A stretch of 64,000 bases of DNA. It comes from Sphaerolaimus hirsutus. Taxonomy: Eukaryota > Nematoda > Chromadorea > Monhysterida > Sphaerolaimidae. The notes under the pieces are model-generated. The model was given only the letters and a program-made list of their open reading frames with translations. It made no database searches and was not told the DNA's origin. A program made the translations under genes and the position numbers. Below are positions 41,904 to 52,169 of the stretch, one piece after another (position 1 is the first letter of the stretch; every line of letters begins with the position of its first letter). The stretch spans positions 12,828,704 to 12,892,703 of the forward strand of contig OZ038452.1 of the NCBI GenBank assembly GCA_964036195.1, given 5' to 3'.

Positions 41904-44565
41904 GTGGAGTGGCAACATCTACTCCAAAATGGTGCCATTTTTATGGAGTGGCGTCATCTACTCCAAAACACCACCATTAAGTGGAGTGGCACCATCTACT
42001 CCAAAATGGTGCCATTTTTATGGAGTGGCACCATCTACTACAAAATGGCGCCATTTTTATGGAGTGGCATCATCTACTCCAAAATGGCACCATTTTTGTG
42101 GAGTGGCACCATCTACTCCAAAATGGCACTATTTTTATGGAGTGGCACTATCTACTCCAAAACAGCGCCATTTTCGTGGATTGGCACCATCTACTCCAAA
42201 ATGGTGCCATTTTTATGGAGTGGCGTCACCTACTCTAAAACAGCGCCATCTTTGTGGAGTGGCACCATCTACTCCAAAATGGTGCCATTTTTATGGAGTG
42301 GCGTCATCTACTCCAAAACAGGCACCATTAAGTGGAGTGGCAACATCTACTCCAAAATGGTGCCATTTTTATGGAGTGGCGTCATCTACTCCAAAAAACC
42401 ACCATTAAGTGGAGTGGCACCATCTACTCCAACATGGTGCCATTTTTATGGAGTGGCACCATCTACTACAAAATGGCGCCATTTTTATGGAGTGGCACCA
42501 TCTACTACAAAATGGCGCCATTTTTATGGAGTGGCATCATCTACTCCAAAATGGCGCAATTTTCGTGGAGTGGCACCATCTACTCCAAAATGGTGCCATT
42601 TTTATGGAGTGGTGTCATCTACTCCAAAACGGTGCCATTTTCATGGAGTGGCACCATGTACTCCAAAACGGCACCATTTTTATGGAGTGGCGTCATCTAC
42701 TCCAAAACGGCGCCATTTTTGTGGAGTGGCACCATCTACTCCAAAATGGCGCCATTTTTGTGGAGTGGCGTCATCTACTCCAAAACGGTGCCATTTTCAT
42801 GGAGTGGCACCATGTACTCCAAAACGGCACCATTTTTATGGAGTGGCGTCATCTACTCCAAAACGGCGCCATTTTTATGGAGTGGCACCATCTACCACAA
42901 AATGGCGCCATTTTTATGGAGTGGCACCATCTACTACAACATGGCGCCATTTTTATGGAGTGGCATCATCTACTCCAAAATGGCGCAATTTTTGTGGAGT
43001 GGCACCATCTACTCCAAAATGGTGCCATTTTTATGGAGTGGTGTCATCTACTCCAAAACGGTGCCATTTTCATGGAGTGGCACCATGTACTCCAAAACGG
43101 CACCATTTTTATGGAGTGGCGTCATCTACTCCAAAACGGCGCCATTTTCGTGGAGTGGCACCATCTACTCCAAAATGGCGCCATTTTTGTGGAGTGGTGT
43201 CATCTACTCCAAAACGGTGCTATTTTCATGGAGTGGCACCATGTACTCCAAAACGGCACCATTTTTATGGAGTGGCGTCATCTACTCCAAAATGGCGCCA
43301 TTTTTATGGAGTGGCGTCATCTACTCCAAAACGGCGCCATTTTTATGGAGTGGCGTCATCTACTCCAAAATGGCACCATTTTTGTGGAGTGGCACCATCT
43401 ACTCCAAAATGGCACCATTTTTATGGAGTGGCACTATCTACTCCAAAACAGCGCCATTTTCGTGGATTGGCACCATCTACTCCAAAATGGTGCCATTTTT
43501 ATGGAGTGGCGTCATCTACTCTAAAACAGCGCCATCTTTGTGGAGTGGCACCATCTACTCCAAAATGGTGCCATTTTTATGGAGTGGCGTCATCTACTCC
43601 AAAACAGGCACCATTAAGTGGAGTGGCAACATCTACTCCAAAATGGTGCCATTTTTATGGAGTGGCGTCATCTACTCCAAAACACCACCATTAAGTGGAG
43701 TGGCACCATCTACTCCAAAATGGTGCCATTTTTATGGAGTGGCACCATCTACTACAAAATGGCGCCATTTTTATGGAGTGGCATCATCTACTCCAAAATG
43801 GCACCATTTTTGTGGAGTGGCACCATCTACTCCAAAATGGCACTATTTTTATGGAGTGGCACTATCTACTCCAAAACAGCGCCATTTTCGTGGATTGGCA
43901 CCATCTACTCCAAAATGGTGCCATTTTTATGGAGTGGCGTCACCTACTCTAAAACAGCGCCATCTTTGTGGAGTGGCACCATCTACTCCAAAATGGTGCC
44001 ATTTTTATGGAGTGGCGTCATCTACTCCAAAACAGGCACCATTAAGTGGAGTGGCAACATCTACTCCAAAATGGTGCCATTTTTATGGAGTGGCGTCATC
44101 TACTCCAAAAAACCACCATTAAGTGGAGTGGCACCATCTACTCCAACATGGTGCCATTTTTATGGAGTGGCACCATCTACTACAAAATGGCGCCATTTTT
44201 ATGGAGTGGCACCATCTACTACAAAATGGCGCCATTTTTATGGAGTGGCATCATCTACTCCAAAATGGCGCAATTTTCGTGGAGTGGCACCATCTACTCC
44301 AAAATGGTGCCATTTTTATGGAGTGGTGTCATCTACTCCAAAACGGTGCCATTTTCATGGAGTGGCACCATGTACTCCAAAACGGCACCATTTTTATGGA
44401 GTGGCGTCATCTACTCCAAAACGGCGCCATTTTTGTGGAGTGGCACCATCTACTCCAAAATGGCGCCATTTTTGTGGAGTGGCGTCATCTACTCCAAAAC
44501 GGTGCCATTTTCATGGAGTGGCACCATGTACTCCAAAACGGCACCATTTTTATGGAGTGGCGTCA
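41904..44565 (+). repeat. 1714-bp higher-order repeat pair
   Basis: 41904-42850 matches 43618-44565 at a constant offset of 1714 bp, including rare variants such as a gcgtcacctactct monomer (near 42228 and 43940) and a ctccaaaaaaccacc monomer (near 42391 and 44105). A 428-bp sub-period (41981 to 42409 and 43695 to 44123) is also seen at 36852 to 37280, linking this segment to the array left of the transposon. Confidence 0.85.
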
Positions 44566-47500
44566 TCTACTCCAAAATGGCGCCATTTTTATGGAGTGGC
44601 GTCATCTACTCCAAAACAGTGCCATTTTTATGGAGTGGCGTCATCTACTCCAAAATGGCACCATTTTTGTGGAGTGGCACCATCTACTCCAAAATGGCAC
44701 CATTTTTATGGAGTGGCACTATCTACTCCAAAATGGTGCCATTTTTATGGAGTGGCGTCATCTACTCTAAAACAGCGCCATCTTTGTGGAGTGGCACCAT
44801 CTACTCCAAAATGGTGCCATTTTTATTGAGTGGCGTCATCTACTCCAAAACAGGCACCTTTAAGTGGAGTGGCAACATCTACTCCAATATGGTGCCATTT
44901 TTATGGAGTGGCGTCATCTACTCCAAAACACCACCATTAAGTGGAGTGGCACCATCTACTCCAAAATGGTGCCATTTTTATGGAGTGGCATCATCTACTC
45001 CAAAATGGCGCAATTTTTGTGGAGTGGCACCATCTACTCCAAAATGGTGCCATTTTTATAGAGTGGTGTCATCTACTCCAAAACGGTGCCATTTTCATGG
45101 AGTGGCACCATGTACTCCAAAACGGCACCATTTTTATGGAGTGGCATCATCTACTCCAAAACGGCGCCATTTTCGTGGAGTGGCACCATCTACTCCAAAA
45201 TGGTGCCATTTTTATGGAGTGGCGTCATCTACTCTAAAACAGCGCCATCTTTGTGGAGTGGCACCATCTACTCCAAAATGGTGCCATTTTTATGGAGTGG
45301 CACTATCTACTCCAAAACAGCGCTATTATCGTGGAGTGGCAACATCTACTCCAAAATGGTGCCATTTTTATGGAGTGGCGTCATCTACTCCAAAACACCA
45401 CCATTAAGTGGAGTGGCACCATCTACTCCAACATGGTGCCATTTTTATGGAGTGGCACCATCTACTACAAAATGGCGCCATTTTTATGGAGTGGCACCAT
45501 CTACTACAAAATGGCGCCATTTTTATGGAGTGGCATCATCTACTCCAAAATGGCGCAATTTTCGTGGAGTGGCACCATCTACTCCAAAATGGTGCCATTT
45601 TTATGGAGTGGTGTCATCTACTCCAAAACGGTGCCATTTTCATGGAGTGGCACCATGTACTCCAAAACGGCACCATTTTTATGGAGTGGCGTCATCTACT
45701 CCAAAACGGCGCCATTTTCGTGGAGTGGCACCATCTACTCCAAAATGGCGCCATTTTTGTGGAGTGGCGTCATCTACTCCAAAACGGTGCCATATTCATG
45801 GAGTGGCACCATGTACTCCAAAACGGCACCATTTTTATGGAGTGGCGTCATCTACTCCAAAATGGCGCCATTTTTATGGAGTGGCGTCATCTACTCCAAA
45901 ACAGTGCCATTTTTATGGAGTGGCGTCATCTACTCCAAAATGGCACCATTTTTGTGGAGTGGCACCATCTACTCCAAAATGGCACCATTTTTATGGAGTG
46001 GCACTATCTACTCCAAAATGGTGCCATTTTTATGGAGTGGCGTCATCTACTCTAAAACAGCGCCATCTTTGTGGAGTGGCACCATCTACTCCAAAATGGT
46101 GCCATTTTTATTGAGTGGCGTCATCTACTCCAAAACAGGCACCTTTAAGTGGAGTGGCAACATCTACTCCAATATGGTGCCATTTTTATGGAGTGGCGTC
46201 ATCTACTCCAAAACACCACCATTAAGTGGAGTGGCACCATCTACTCCAAAATGGTGCCATTTTTATGGAGTGGCATCATCTACTCCAAAATGGCGCAATT
46301 TTTGTGGAGTGGCACCATCTACTCCAAAATGGTGCCATTTTTATGGAGTGGCACTATCTACTCCAAAACAGCGCTATTATCGTGGAGTGGCAACATCTAC
46401 TCCAAAATGGTGCCATTTTTATGGAGTGGCGTCATCTACTCCAAAACACCACCATTAAGTGGAGTGGCACCATCTACTCCAACATGGTGTCATTTTTATG
46501 GAGTGGCACCATCTACTACAAAATGGCGCCATTTTTATGGAGTGGCACCATCTACTACAAAATGGCGCCATTTTTATGGAGTGGCATCATCTACTCCAAA
46601 ATGGCGCAATTTTCGTGGAGTGGCACCATCTACTCCAAAATGGTGCCATTTTTATGGAGTGGTGTCATCTACTCCAAAACGGTGCCATTTTCATGGAGTG
46701 GCACCATGTACTCCAAAACGGCACCATTTTTATGGAGTGGCGTCATCTACTCCAAAACGGCGCCATTTTCGTGGAGTGGCACCATCTACTCCAAAATGGC
46801 GCCATTTTTGTGGAGTGGCGTCATCTACTCCAAAACGGTGCCATTTTCATGGAGTGGCACCATGTACTCCAAAACGGCACCATTTTTATGGAGTGGCGTC
46901 ATCTACTCCAAAATGGCGCCATTTTTATGGAGTGGCGTCATCTACTCCAAAACAGTGCCATTTTTATGGAGTGGCGTCATCTACTCCAAAATGGCACCAT
47001 TTTTGTGGAGTGGCACCATCTACTCCAAAATGGCACCATTTTTATGGAGTGGCACTATCTACTCCAAAATGGTGCCATTTTTATGGAGTGGCGTCATCTA
47101 CTCTAAAACAGCGCCATCTTTGTGGAGTGGCACCATCTACTCCAAAATGGTGCCATTTTTATTGAGTGGCGTCATCTACTCCAAAACAGGCACCTTTAAG
47201 TGGAGTGGCAACATCTACTCCAATATGGTGCCATTTTTATGGAGTGGCGTCATCTACTCCAAAACACCACCATTAAGTGGAGTGGCACCATCTACTCCAA
47301 AATGGTGCCATTTTTATGGAGTGGCATCATCTACTCCAAAATGGCGCAATTTTTGTGGAGTGGCACCATCTACTCCAAAATGGTGCCATTTTTATAGAGT
47401 GGTGTCATCTACTCCAAAACGGTGCCATTTTCATGGAGTGGCACCATGTACTCCAAAACGGCACCATTTTTATGGAGTGGCGTCATCTACTCCAAAACGG

Positions 47501-47843
47501 CGCCATTTTCGTGGAGTGGCACCATCTACTCCAAAATGGTGCCATTTTTATGGAGTGGCGTCATCTACTCTAAAACAGCGCCATCTTTGTGGAGTGGCAC
47601 CATCTACTCCAAAATGGTGCCATTTTTATGGAGTGGCACTATCTACTCCAAAACAGCGCTATTATCGTGGAGTGGCAACATCTACTCCAAAATGGTGCCA
47701 TTTTTATGGAGTGGCGTCATCTACTCCAAAACACCACCATTAAGTGGAGTTGCACCATCTACTCCAACATGGTGCCATTTTTATGGAGTGGCACCATCTA
47801 CTACAAAATGGCGCCATTTTTATGGAGTGGCACCATCTACTAC
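44123..47843 (+). repeat. Higher-order repeat with 1285- and 1051-bp periods
   Basis: Equivalent landmark monomers (aacaccaccattaag followed by ctactccaacatgg) fall near 44123, 45408 and 46459, giving periods of 1285 and 1051 bp. A second landmark, ggcacctttaagtgg, falls at about 44853, 46138 and 47189 with the same spacings. The difference, 234 bp, is six monomers. The first unit differs from the others by whole-monomer losses. Confidence 0.85.
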
Positions 47844-48082
47844 CAACACGAATTTTAGACATTTGAAAAATTTGTGAGCAAAAAAATTCACATTATCTTT
47901 GTAATAAAGCGTATTTTGCAAAATGAATTGACAGAAACATGCTTGAAAACTTTCACGAAATAATAATCCCCCCTCGAATAATTCCCCCCCCCCTCAGAAA
48001 ATCTGACGAAATAATAATTCCACAGGGGGATTATTCAAGCAAATACAGTATGTAGGTATTCGATATTTTATATATACCAAGT
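47844..48082. other. Array border, AT-rich with C-run transposon debris
   Basis: No coding potential. It holds one pair of short inverted motifs, aataatcccccctcgaataattcc and ccacagggggattattcaagc, ending in aaatacagta at about 48048. These resemble the right half of the small element at 63233-63335 and are probably a decayed relative. Nothing else is recognised. Confidence 0.5.
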
Positions 48083-48258
48083 GGAGCGCATACTTTACGC
48101 AGAATCCTACCATAATTTAAGGAAAAAAATCTTGTGATAAATTTCGTAATTGATTATTCCATACTAAAAACGAAATATTATGATAAAAAACTGTATAATT
48201 TTTGGTTCATTACTCAGATGTGTTATGGTAGGTCTCCATACTAAGTGTGATGTCCGCC
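48083..48258 (+). repeat. Dispersed repeat module, copy 1 of 3
   Basis: About 175 bp containing gcagaatcctaccata, aaaaacgaaatattatgat and ccatactaagtgtgatgtccgc. Diverged copies lie at 51297-51470 and 54737-54862 in the same orientation. No open frame runs through it. Each copy lies inside or beside an element of the TACCGTA...TACGGTA type, so it may be part of the longer version of that element. Confidence 0.75.
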
Positions 48259-48261
48259 GAG

Positions 48262-49044
48262 TACCGTAAATCCTCGAATAAGTCCTCCTCCTCGAATAAC
48301 TCCCCCCTATTAGCTGACTGAGGAAAAAATAACCCCCCCCTCGATTAACTCCCCCTACTTTTTGTGGTGGGAAAGACGTAATGTATAAAAACGCTGTAAA
48401 GATATGTGTATATTTAAAAGAATGTATTCTTTTGCACCTAATGTTCACTAGCATTGATGTCATCGCATTAAATACGGATTCATGAATGAATTTAACCCCA
48501 TTCATATCAGGGACATAGCCAGGATTTTTGAGCGGGGGGGGGGCGGATTGTATACGGAGCCCGGCAAACGGAGGGGGTGATGCCCCCCCCTAAATTTTGA
48601 CCCCAGCGGTAAAGAATGGCGCCATGGCGCCAGCGCCATTCGTAGGCGCCACGCCATGGCGCCAAACACTGCTATACATGTATGTATTTTACATGCATAT
48701 ACTGTGACGGCGACAGATTTTTAGTGTTTTTTTGGTCCCAAACTATAGGTATGAACAAAATATACTCCGCGGTGACGAAATGCGCGCTTGCCCGCCAAAT
48801 TTTTGCGTACTACCAACAAAATCGCTTTACGGAAGTGGCATTTCTGGCATATATTTTTGTTCGACCCGGGAAGGGGGGGCGGCCGCCCCCCCCCGCTCCC
48901 CCTGGCTACATCATATAATAAACTGATAATGTATTTTACGTAATATTCTAACGAAATAATAACTCCTCCCCTCGAATAAGTCCCCCCTCATAAAATTCTG
49001 ACGAAAAAATAACTCCCCGGGGACTTATTCGAGGATTTACGGTA
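48262..49044. mobile_element. TA-flanked MITE with 24-bp perfect terminal inverted repeats
   Basis: The left end begins TACCGTAAATCCTCGAATAA (continuing GTCC) and the right end, 49021-49044, is its exact reverse complement over 24 bp. The outer TA at each end is a plausible TA target duplication, as in Tc1/mariner-type insertion, though the family is not certain. Internal C-rich motifs such as cgaataactcccccc and gacgaaaaaataactcccc repeat the end sequence in degenerate form. No transposase is visible. It has been interrupted by the element at 48508-48912. Confidence 0.85.
48508..48912. mobile_element. hAT-like MITE with GTAGCCAGG ends, nested copy A
   Basis: It starts CAGGGACATAGCCAGG and ends CCTGGCTACATC, and is nearly collinear with the better preserved copy at 50793-51243. 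Shared internal parts are the gagcggggggg run, ggattgtatacggagcccgg, a cluster of four GGCGCC-containing palindromes at about 48616-48662, the atgcgcgcttgc motif near 48780, and the cccgggaaggggggg run. The last bases of the right terminus are altered and no clean 8-bp target duplication is present, so this copy is older or damaged. It sits inside the element at 48262-49044. Confidence 0.8.
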
Positions 49045-49445
49045 TATTGTATTGTAATTTCGACATTCGACGGTTTCGGTGGTTGCGTTTATCAACTTTG
49101 TTTCAAAAAGCATTGGCCACTGGTCCTCCGTAGTGTTAATATTCCAATGAGACAGGAGACACGTTTTATTGTGCCCTTTGCATGTATGCTAGAACATTCG
49201 CAGATGCCATCTACAGCAGATTGCGCCAGTCAGCGGCGGGCCAACGTGCAGCCACAGCGCGCACCTCTGCAAGGGATTCGATGGCCAACGCGCACAGCGG
49301 CCGCATCTCCGCCAGCGCATTGGCTCAAACGCACGCGACTCGAGTGAACGTCCAGCAGGCTCTATACTACCGTCAGTTTAGTAGATGCACTTATCAATGC
49401 GTCCCGCGCACTAGTTGATCAAGTTGCATATTTACTGCGGCTAGG
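49045..49445. other. Mostly unique DNA with a GC-rich island, no gene recognised
   Basis: The stretch 49200-49430 is much richer in G+C and CpG (gcggcgggccaacg, cgcacagcggccgc) than its surroundings. Short frames are open on both strands (plus 49182-49418, for example), but none has a recognisable domain, start context or splice signals. It could be an exon remnant, a CpG-rich regulatory piece, or part of an old transposon. I cannot decide between these. Confidence 0.35.
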
Positions 49446-49785
49446 GCCCATTCCGCATCAAAGCCCATTCCGCATGTAGACCCATTATAGACACATTATG
49501 CCTGCAGGGGTAAGAAAGGGGGGTGGGTAACACCACCCCAAACCGCCCAGCTATCTATCTATCCCTGGCGCAAATGTTTTTGGCTACATTCCCTCGAACA
49601 CCCCCACACCCGCAAATTGCCTAGCTATCTAGCTATCTGGAGCGCTTTTGAGCAATTTTACCCTAATTTTCACCAAATTATTATAGGATTTATAGGTCAT
49701 GTGTTTTATTACCTATTTTAAACATGCCAGGTATAATTAAATGTGTTCCGGGTCAACATGCGGAATGGGTTTAGATGCGGAATAG
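49446..49785. mobile_element. Inverted-repeat element with CATTCCGCAT motifs
   Basis: The left arm at 49446-49483 has two CCCATTCCGCAT motifs separated by 16 bp, followed by GTAGACCC. The right arm at 49750-49785 is its inverse, GGGTCAACATGCGGAATGGG then ATGCGGAATAG. The 260-bp middle contains tatctatctatcc-type microsatellite and no open frame of note. The layout, arms made of a short motif repeated at 16-bp spacing, resembles the larger element at 62350-62955 with a different motif. No target duplication was identified. Confidence 0.7.
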
Positions 49786-50616
49786 TGCACTGCCATTTAC
49801 TGCGTGGTTCAGCTGCGTAATAAAAATTTATTATGCACGTTTGCCTGAAATTTTGGTGTGATGGTGGGGTTCAAATGGGATCTGGATCGGGATTGGTTTG
49901 TAGATCAACTTTCAGAAATAACACTTGGGATGAGATTCTTAAACCTGGGATCAGGAATTTTGACAAAGTTCTGGTATTCGGGGGGGGGGGGGTCCGTACT
50001 TTTTCACAAAAACGTCTAAAAACACACTCAGATGCAAAGAAGTTGCATAAAATGCACACTGCTTTCCATTCATCTCAGTGTAAAAAAAGTGATTTGGCTA
50101 ATTTTTTCGCTATGGGGTTTTGGATTGAGGAAATTTTATCAAGATCGAGATTGGGATTTTCAAATTTTGAGGATATGGAATATGGATTAAAACCTGCACA
50201 GCGATCCACCAGCGTTTTGACATGTAGAAACAACGTTGGGGCATGATCACCAGCAAGACAATTGGTGCAGCAGTCAACGGTGCGCCAGCTGGCTTCTTTA
50301 CGATCACCTGCAGTGAAGGAGGGCAAGCGGACAGCCCACGCACCCACTCGCGGACGACTCACGCCCAGTCAGTTGACATTGTCCATGACATTGCTCTTGG
50401 TTTTAGTGCACTCAAATCAGCAGCTGGTTATGTGTTGGCATTTTCCAGGCACAAAAGTATCCCATCATATTTATTTTACAAAAGGTAATGGCGCGGTGCT
50501 AGGGACTTGTATTTAGATTTGGAGACCTGCGTGGGTTCAGATAGATGTATAGTATTTACTTTGCTTCCTTGAGGGACAGCTTTTCTGGGAAACAAATTTC
50601 TGAGGTATATACAATA
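49786..50616. other. Low-complexity and unassigned DNA
   Basis: A plus-strand frame of 137 codons (49833-50246) is rich in low-complexity stretches, crosses a 12-G run at about 49980-49991 and matches nothing I recognise, so I do not call it a gene. The region 50243-50420 has more balanced composition and an open plus-strand frame of 81 codons (50243-50488) that could hold part of an exon, again unrecognised. No RNA gene was seen. Confidence 0.35.
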
Positions 50617-50792
50617 TACCGTATATTCTTGAATAAGACCCCATGAAGTTATTTTTTCGTCAGAGTTCTTGAGGGGGGAGTTATTCATGGGGGGGGGGGG
50701 GTATTTTTCTCAAAATTGCATTATGTATCTGCTGATCCTTGCTGTAGGCTAATGATCGTTTGTATTTTTCGCTTCACACAGTGTACTGCATT

Positions 50793-51243
50793 CAGGGACG
50801 TAGCCAGGATTTTTGAGCGGGGGGGGGGCGGATTGTATACGGAGCCCGGCGAACGGGGGGGGGCGGCGCCCCCCCCCCCTAAAATTTTACCCCTGTTCTA
50901 GGGGAATGGCGCCATGGCGCTGGCGCCATTGGTAGGCGCCAAGCCATGGCGCCACTGGCGTTGGCATTGGCGCCAAAACAGCAGTATACGTCTGTATTTT
51001 ACAGGCATATACAGCGACATGGACAGAAATTGAGTCTATTTTCACTCGCTTTTAGGCCGTGGAAACTGGCCAACCAAAAAGATATGTTGTGGAGGGAGAA
51101 TGCGCGCTTGCGCGCAAAAATTTTCCAAACTGTCGACAAAATCGTCGTCTGAAAGTGCCATTTCTGGCACATTTTTTGGTCCGGCCCGGGAAGGGGGGGG
51201 GGGGCGGCAGCCCCCCCCCGCCCCCCCCCTGGCTACGTCCTTG
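50793..51243. mobile_element. hAT-like MITE with GTAGCCAGG ends and 8-bp target duplication
   Basis: The left end is CAGGGACGTAGCCAGG and the right end CCTGGCTACGTCCTTG, inverted repeats with one mismatch. The flanks are a perfect 8-bp duplication, ACTGCATT, at 50785-50792 and 51244-51251, which supports the hAT superfamily. The element has G-runs near the left end and matching C/G-runs near the right, allowing a long hairpin. In the middle, 50904-50974 is a dense cluster of GGCGCC palindromes (aatggcgccatggcgc and relatives), and 51101-51120 is TGCGCGCTTGCGCGCAAAAA. At 451 bp it encodes no transposase. Confidence 0.92.
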
Positions 51244-51296
51244 ACTGCATTTGCAGTCAGGCTTTATTCTGCCTGACTTCGTTGATTGTTATACTC

Positions 51297-51470
51297 GGTG
51301 GAACCATAATTAAACAACCTATCATAAAAAAACCTAGTGATAAATTTCGTAATCAATTATTCCATAGTAAAAACGAAATATTTTGATGAAAAAAAATTGT
51401 ATAATTTTTGGTTCATTTTTCAAATAGGGTTTTGGTAGGTTTCCATACTAAGTGTGATGTCCGCTGAGTG
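51297..51470 (+). repeat. Dispersed repeat module, copy 2 of 3
   Basis: Shares gtgataaatttcgtaat, attattccata, aaaacgaaatatt, gtataatttttggttcat and ccatactaagtgtgatgtccgc with 48083-48258, with scattered substitutions and small indels. It lies in the right part of the element 50617-51563. Confidence 0.75.
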
Positions 51471-51563
51471 TAATATTTTCAATATTTTGATTGACCGAAT
51501 ATCTTTTCCACCTATCACAGATGAGCAGTTTTTGAGGGGGATTTTATTGGAGGATATACGGTA

Positions 51564-52169
51564 GGTACACAATAGGTACATATGAACATATAATTCTAAA
51601 AATAGCTGAAAATAGGCAATAAGGTAGATTGATTAGCGATGTTGATGGGTAAAAATGTATGGAACTGGTCAATTTTGAGCAAAATTTTGTGCAAAATTTG
51701 AGCAAAAGCAAAAAATGAGCGAAATGAGCAAAAAAAAGGGGGGTTATTTGGGGGGAGTTGTTTTTTGTCAGAATTTTCTGTAAAATGTATGATTAATTTA
51801 CTGCACAAATGGGGTAAGCGCTTTAGTGCTAAAGTTCCATGATTCCGGAATAAGGTTCCATACATGCAAGAAAATGCACTGAAGTATACTCACTGGTTAT
51901 TATGATTATTAGTATTATTATTACTCAAGTATACTCACTTGAACGACATGCACGAATTATCTGCAAATTGACAGGTGTGTACACTCAACTATCACTGCTT
52001 TGTTTTGCAGATATGGAACTTTATTCTGAAATTATGGAACTTTTTGTCTGCTTTTTTTCCTGGCACAAACTTCGGTGTAAACGTAGCTTAACATAAATAA
52101 TTTGTAGGAAAACAAAACCTAAATACAATTCAAGCAATGAAATCAATGTTAGCTGAAAGATAATTAGTA
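51564..52169. other. AT-rich DNA, no gene recognised
   Basis: It contains a short run of gagcaaaa-type repeats at about 51675-51735 and a duplicated phrase, agtatactcactggttattatgattatta / caagtatactcacttgaacg, near 51890-51945. Open frames are short and on both strands without domain features. No inverted repeat longer than about 12 bp was found by eye. Confidence 0.4.

Larger units (their letters stand above)
40973..47843 (+). repeat. 39-bp minisatellite array, right part and right border
   Basis: The array resumes directly at the second target-site copy and continues in the same orientation and register. About 176 monomers remain. The last recognisable bases are ggagtggcaccatctactac, after which unrelated sequence begins (caacacgaattttagac). 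The border shows no inverted repeat or duplicated target. The last kilobases contain some decayed monomers, for example tttttatagagtgg near 45056 and 47393, tttttattgagtgg near 44823, 46108 and 47160, and gagttgcacc near 47747. This is common at the edges of tandem arrays. Confidence 0.97.
50617..51563. mobile_element. TA-flanked MITE relative, carrier of a nested hAT-like element
   Basis: It begins TACCGTATATTCTTGAATAA and ends ...TTATTGGAGGATATACGGTA, imperfect terminal inverted repeats of the same family as 48262-49044. The left end is followed by the typical agttattttttcgtcag and G-run motifs (gggggggggggg near 50690). The middle is interrupted by 50793-51243, and the right part includes a copy of the dispersed module at 51297-51470. 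No transposase frame is visible. Confidence 0.75.

Noticed and set aside
1-47843. Long open frames of up to about 1,750 codons encoding 13-residue repeats such as WSGTIYSKMAPFL
   Set aside because: All three forward frames are open at once because the period is a multiple of 3 and the unit has no forward stop. Substitutions follow CpG decay, not codon position, and 38-bp monomers shift the frame freely. There is no sign of protein-level selection. Detecting a transcript and peptide would be needed to reopen this.
1-47843. CRISPR array
   Set aside because: Units are contiguous with no variable spacers, the period is 39 bp throughout, and the context is eukaryotic.
1-47843. Telomere or subtelomere repeat
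   Set aside because: No TTAGGG, TTAGG or similar telomeric tract is present anywhere in the window, so there is no evidence for a terminal location.
49833-50246. 137-codon plus-strand frame as a gene
   Set aside because: It crosses a 12-G run and low-complexity sequence, has no known motif and no splice or start context.
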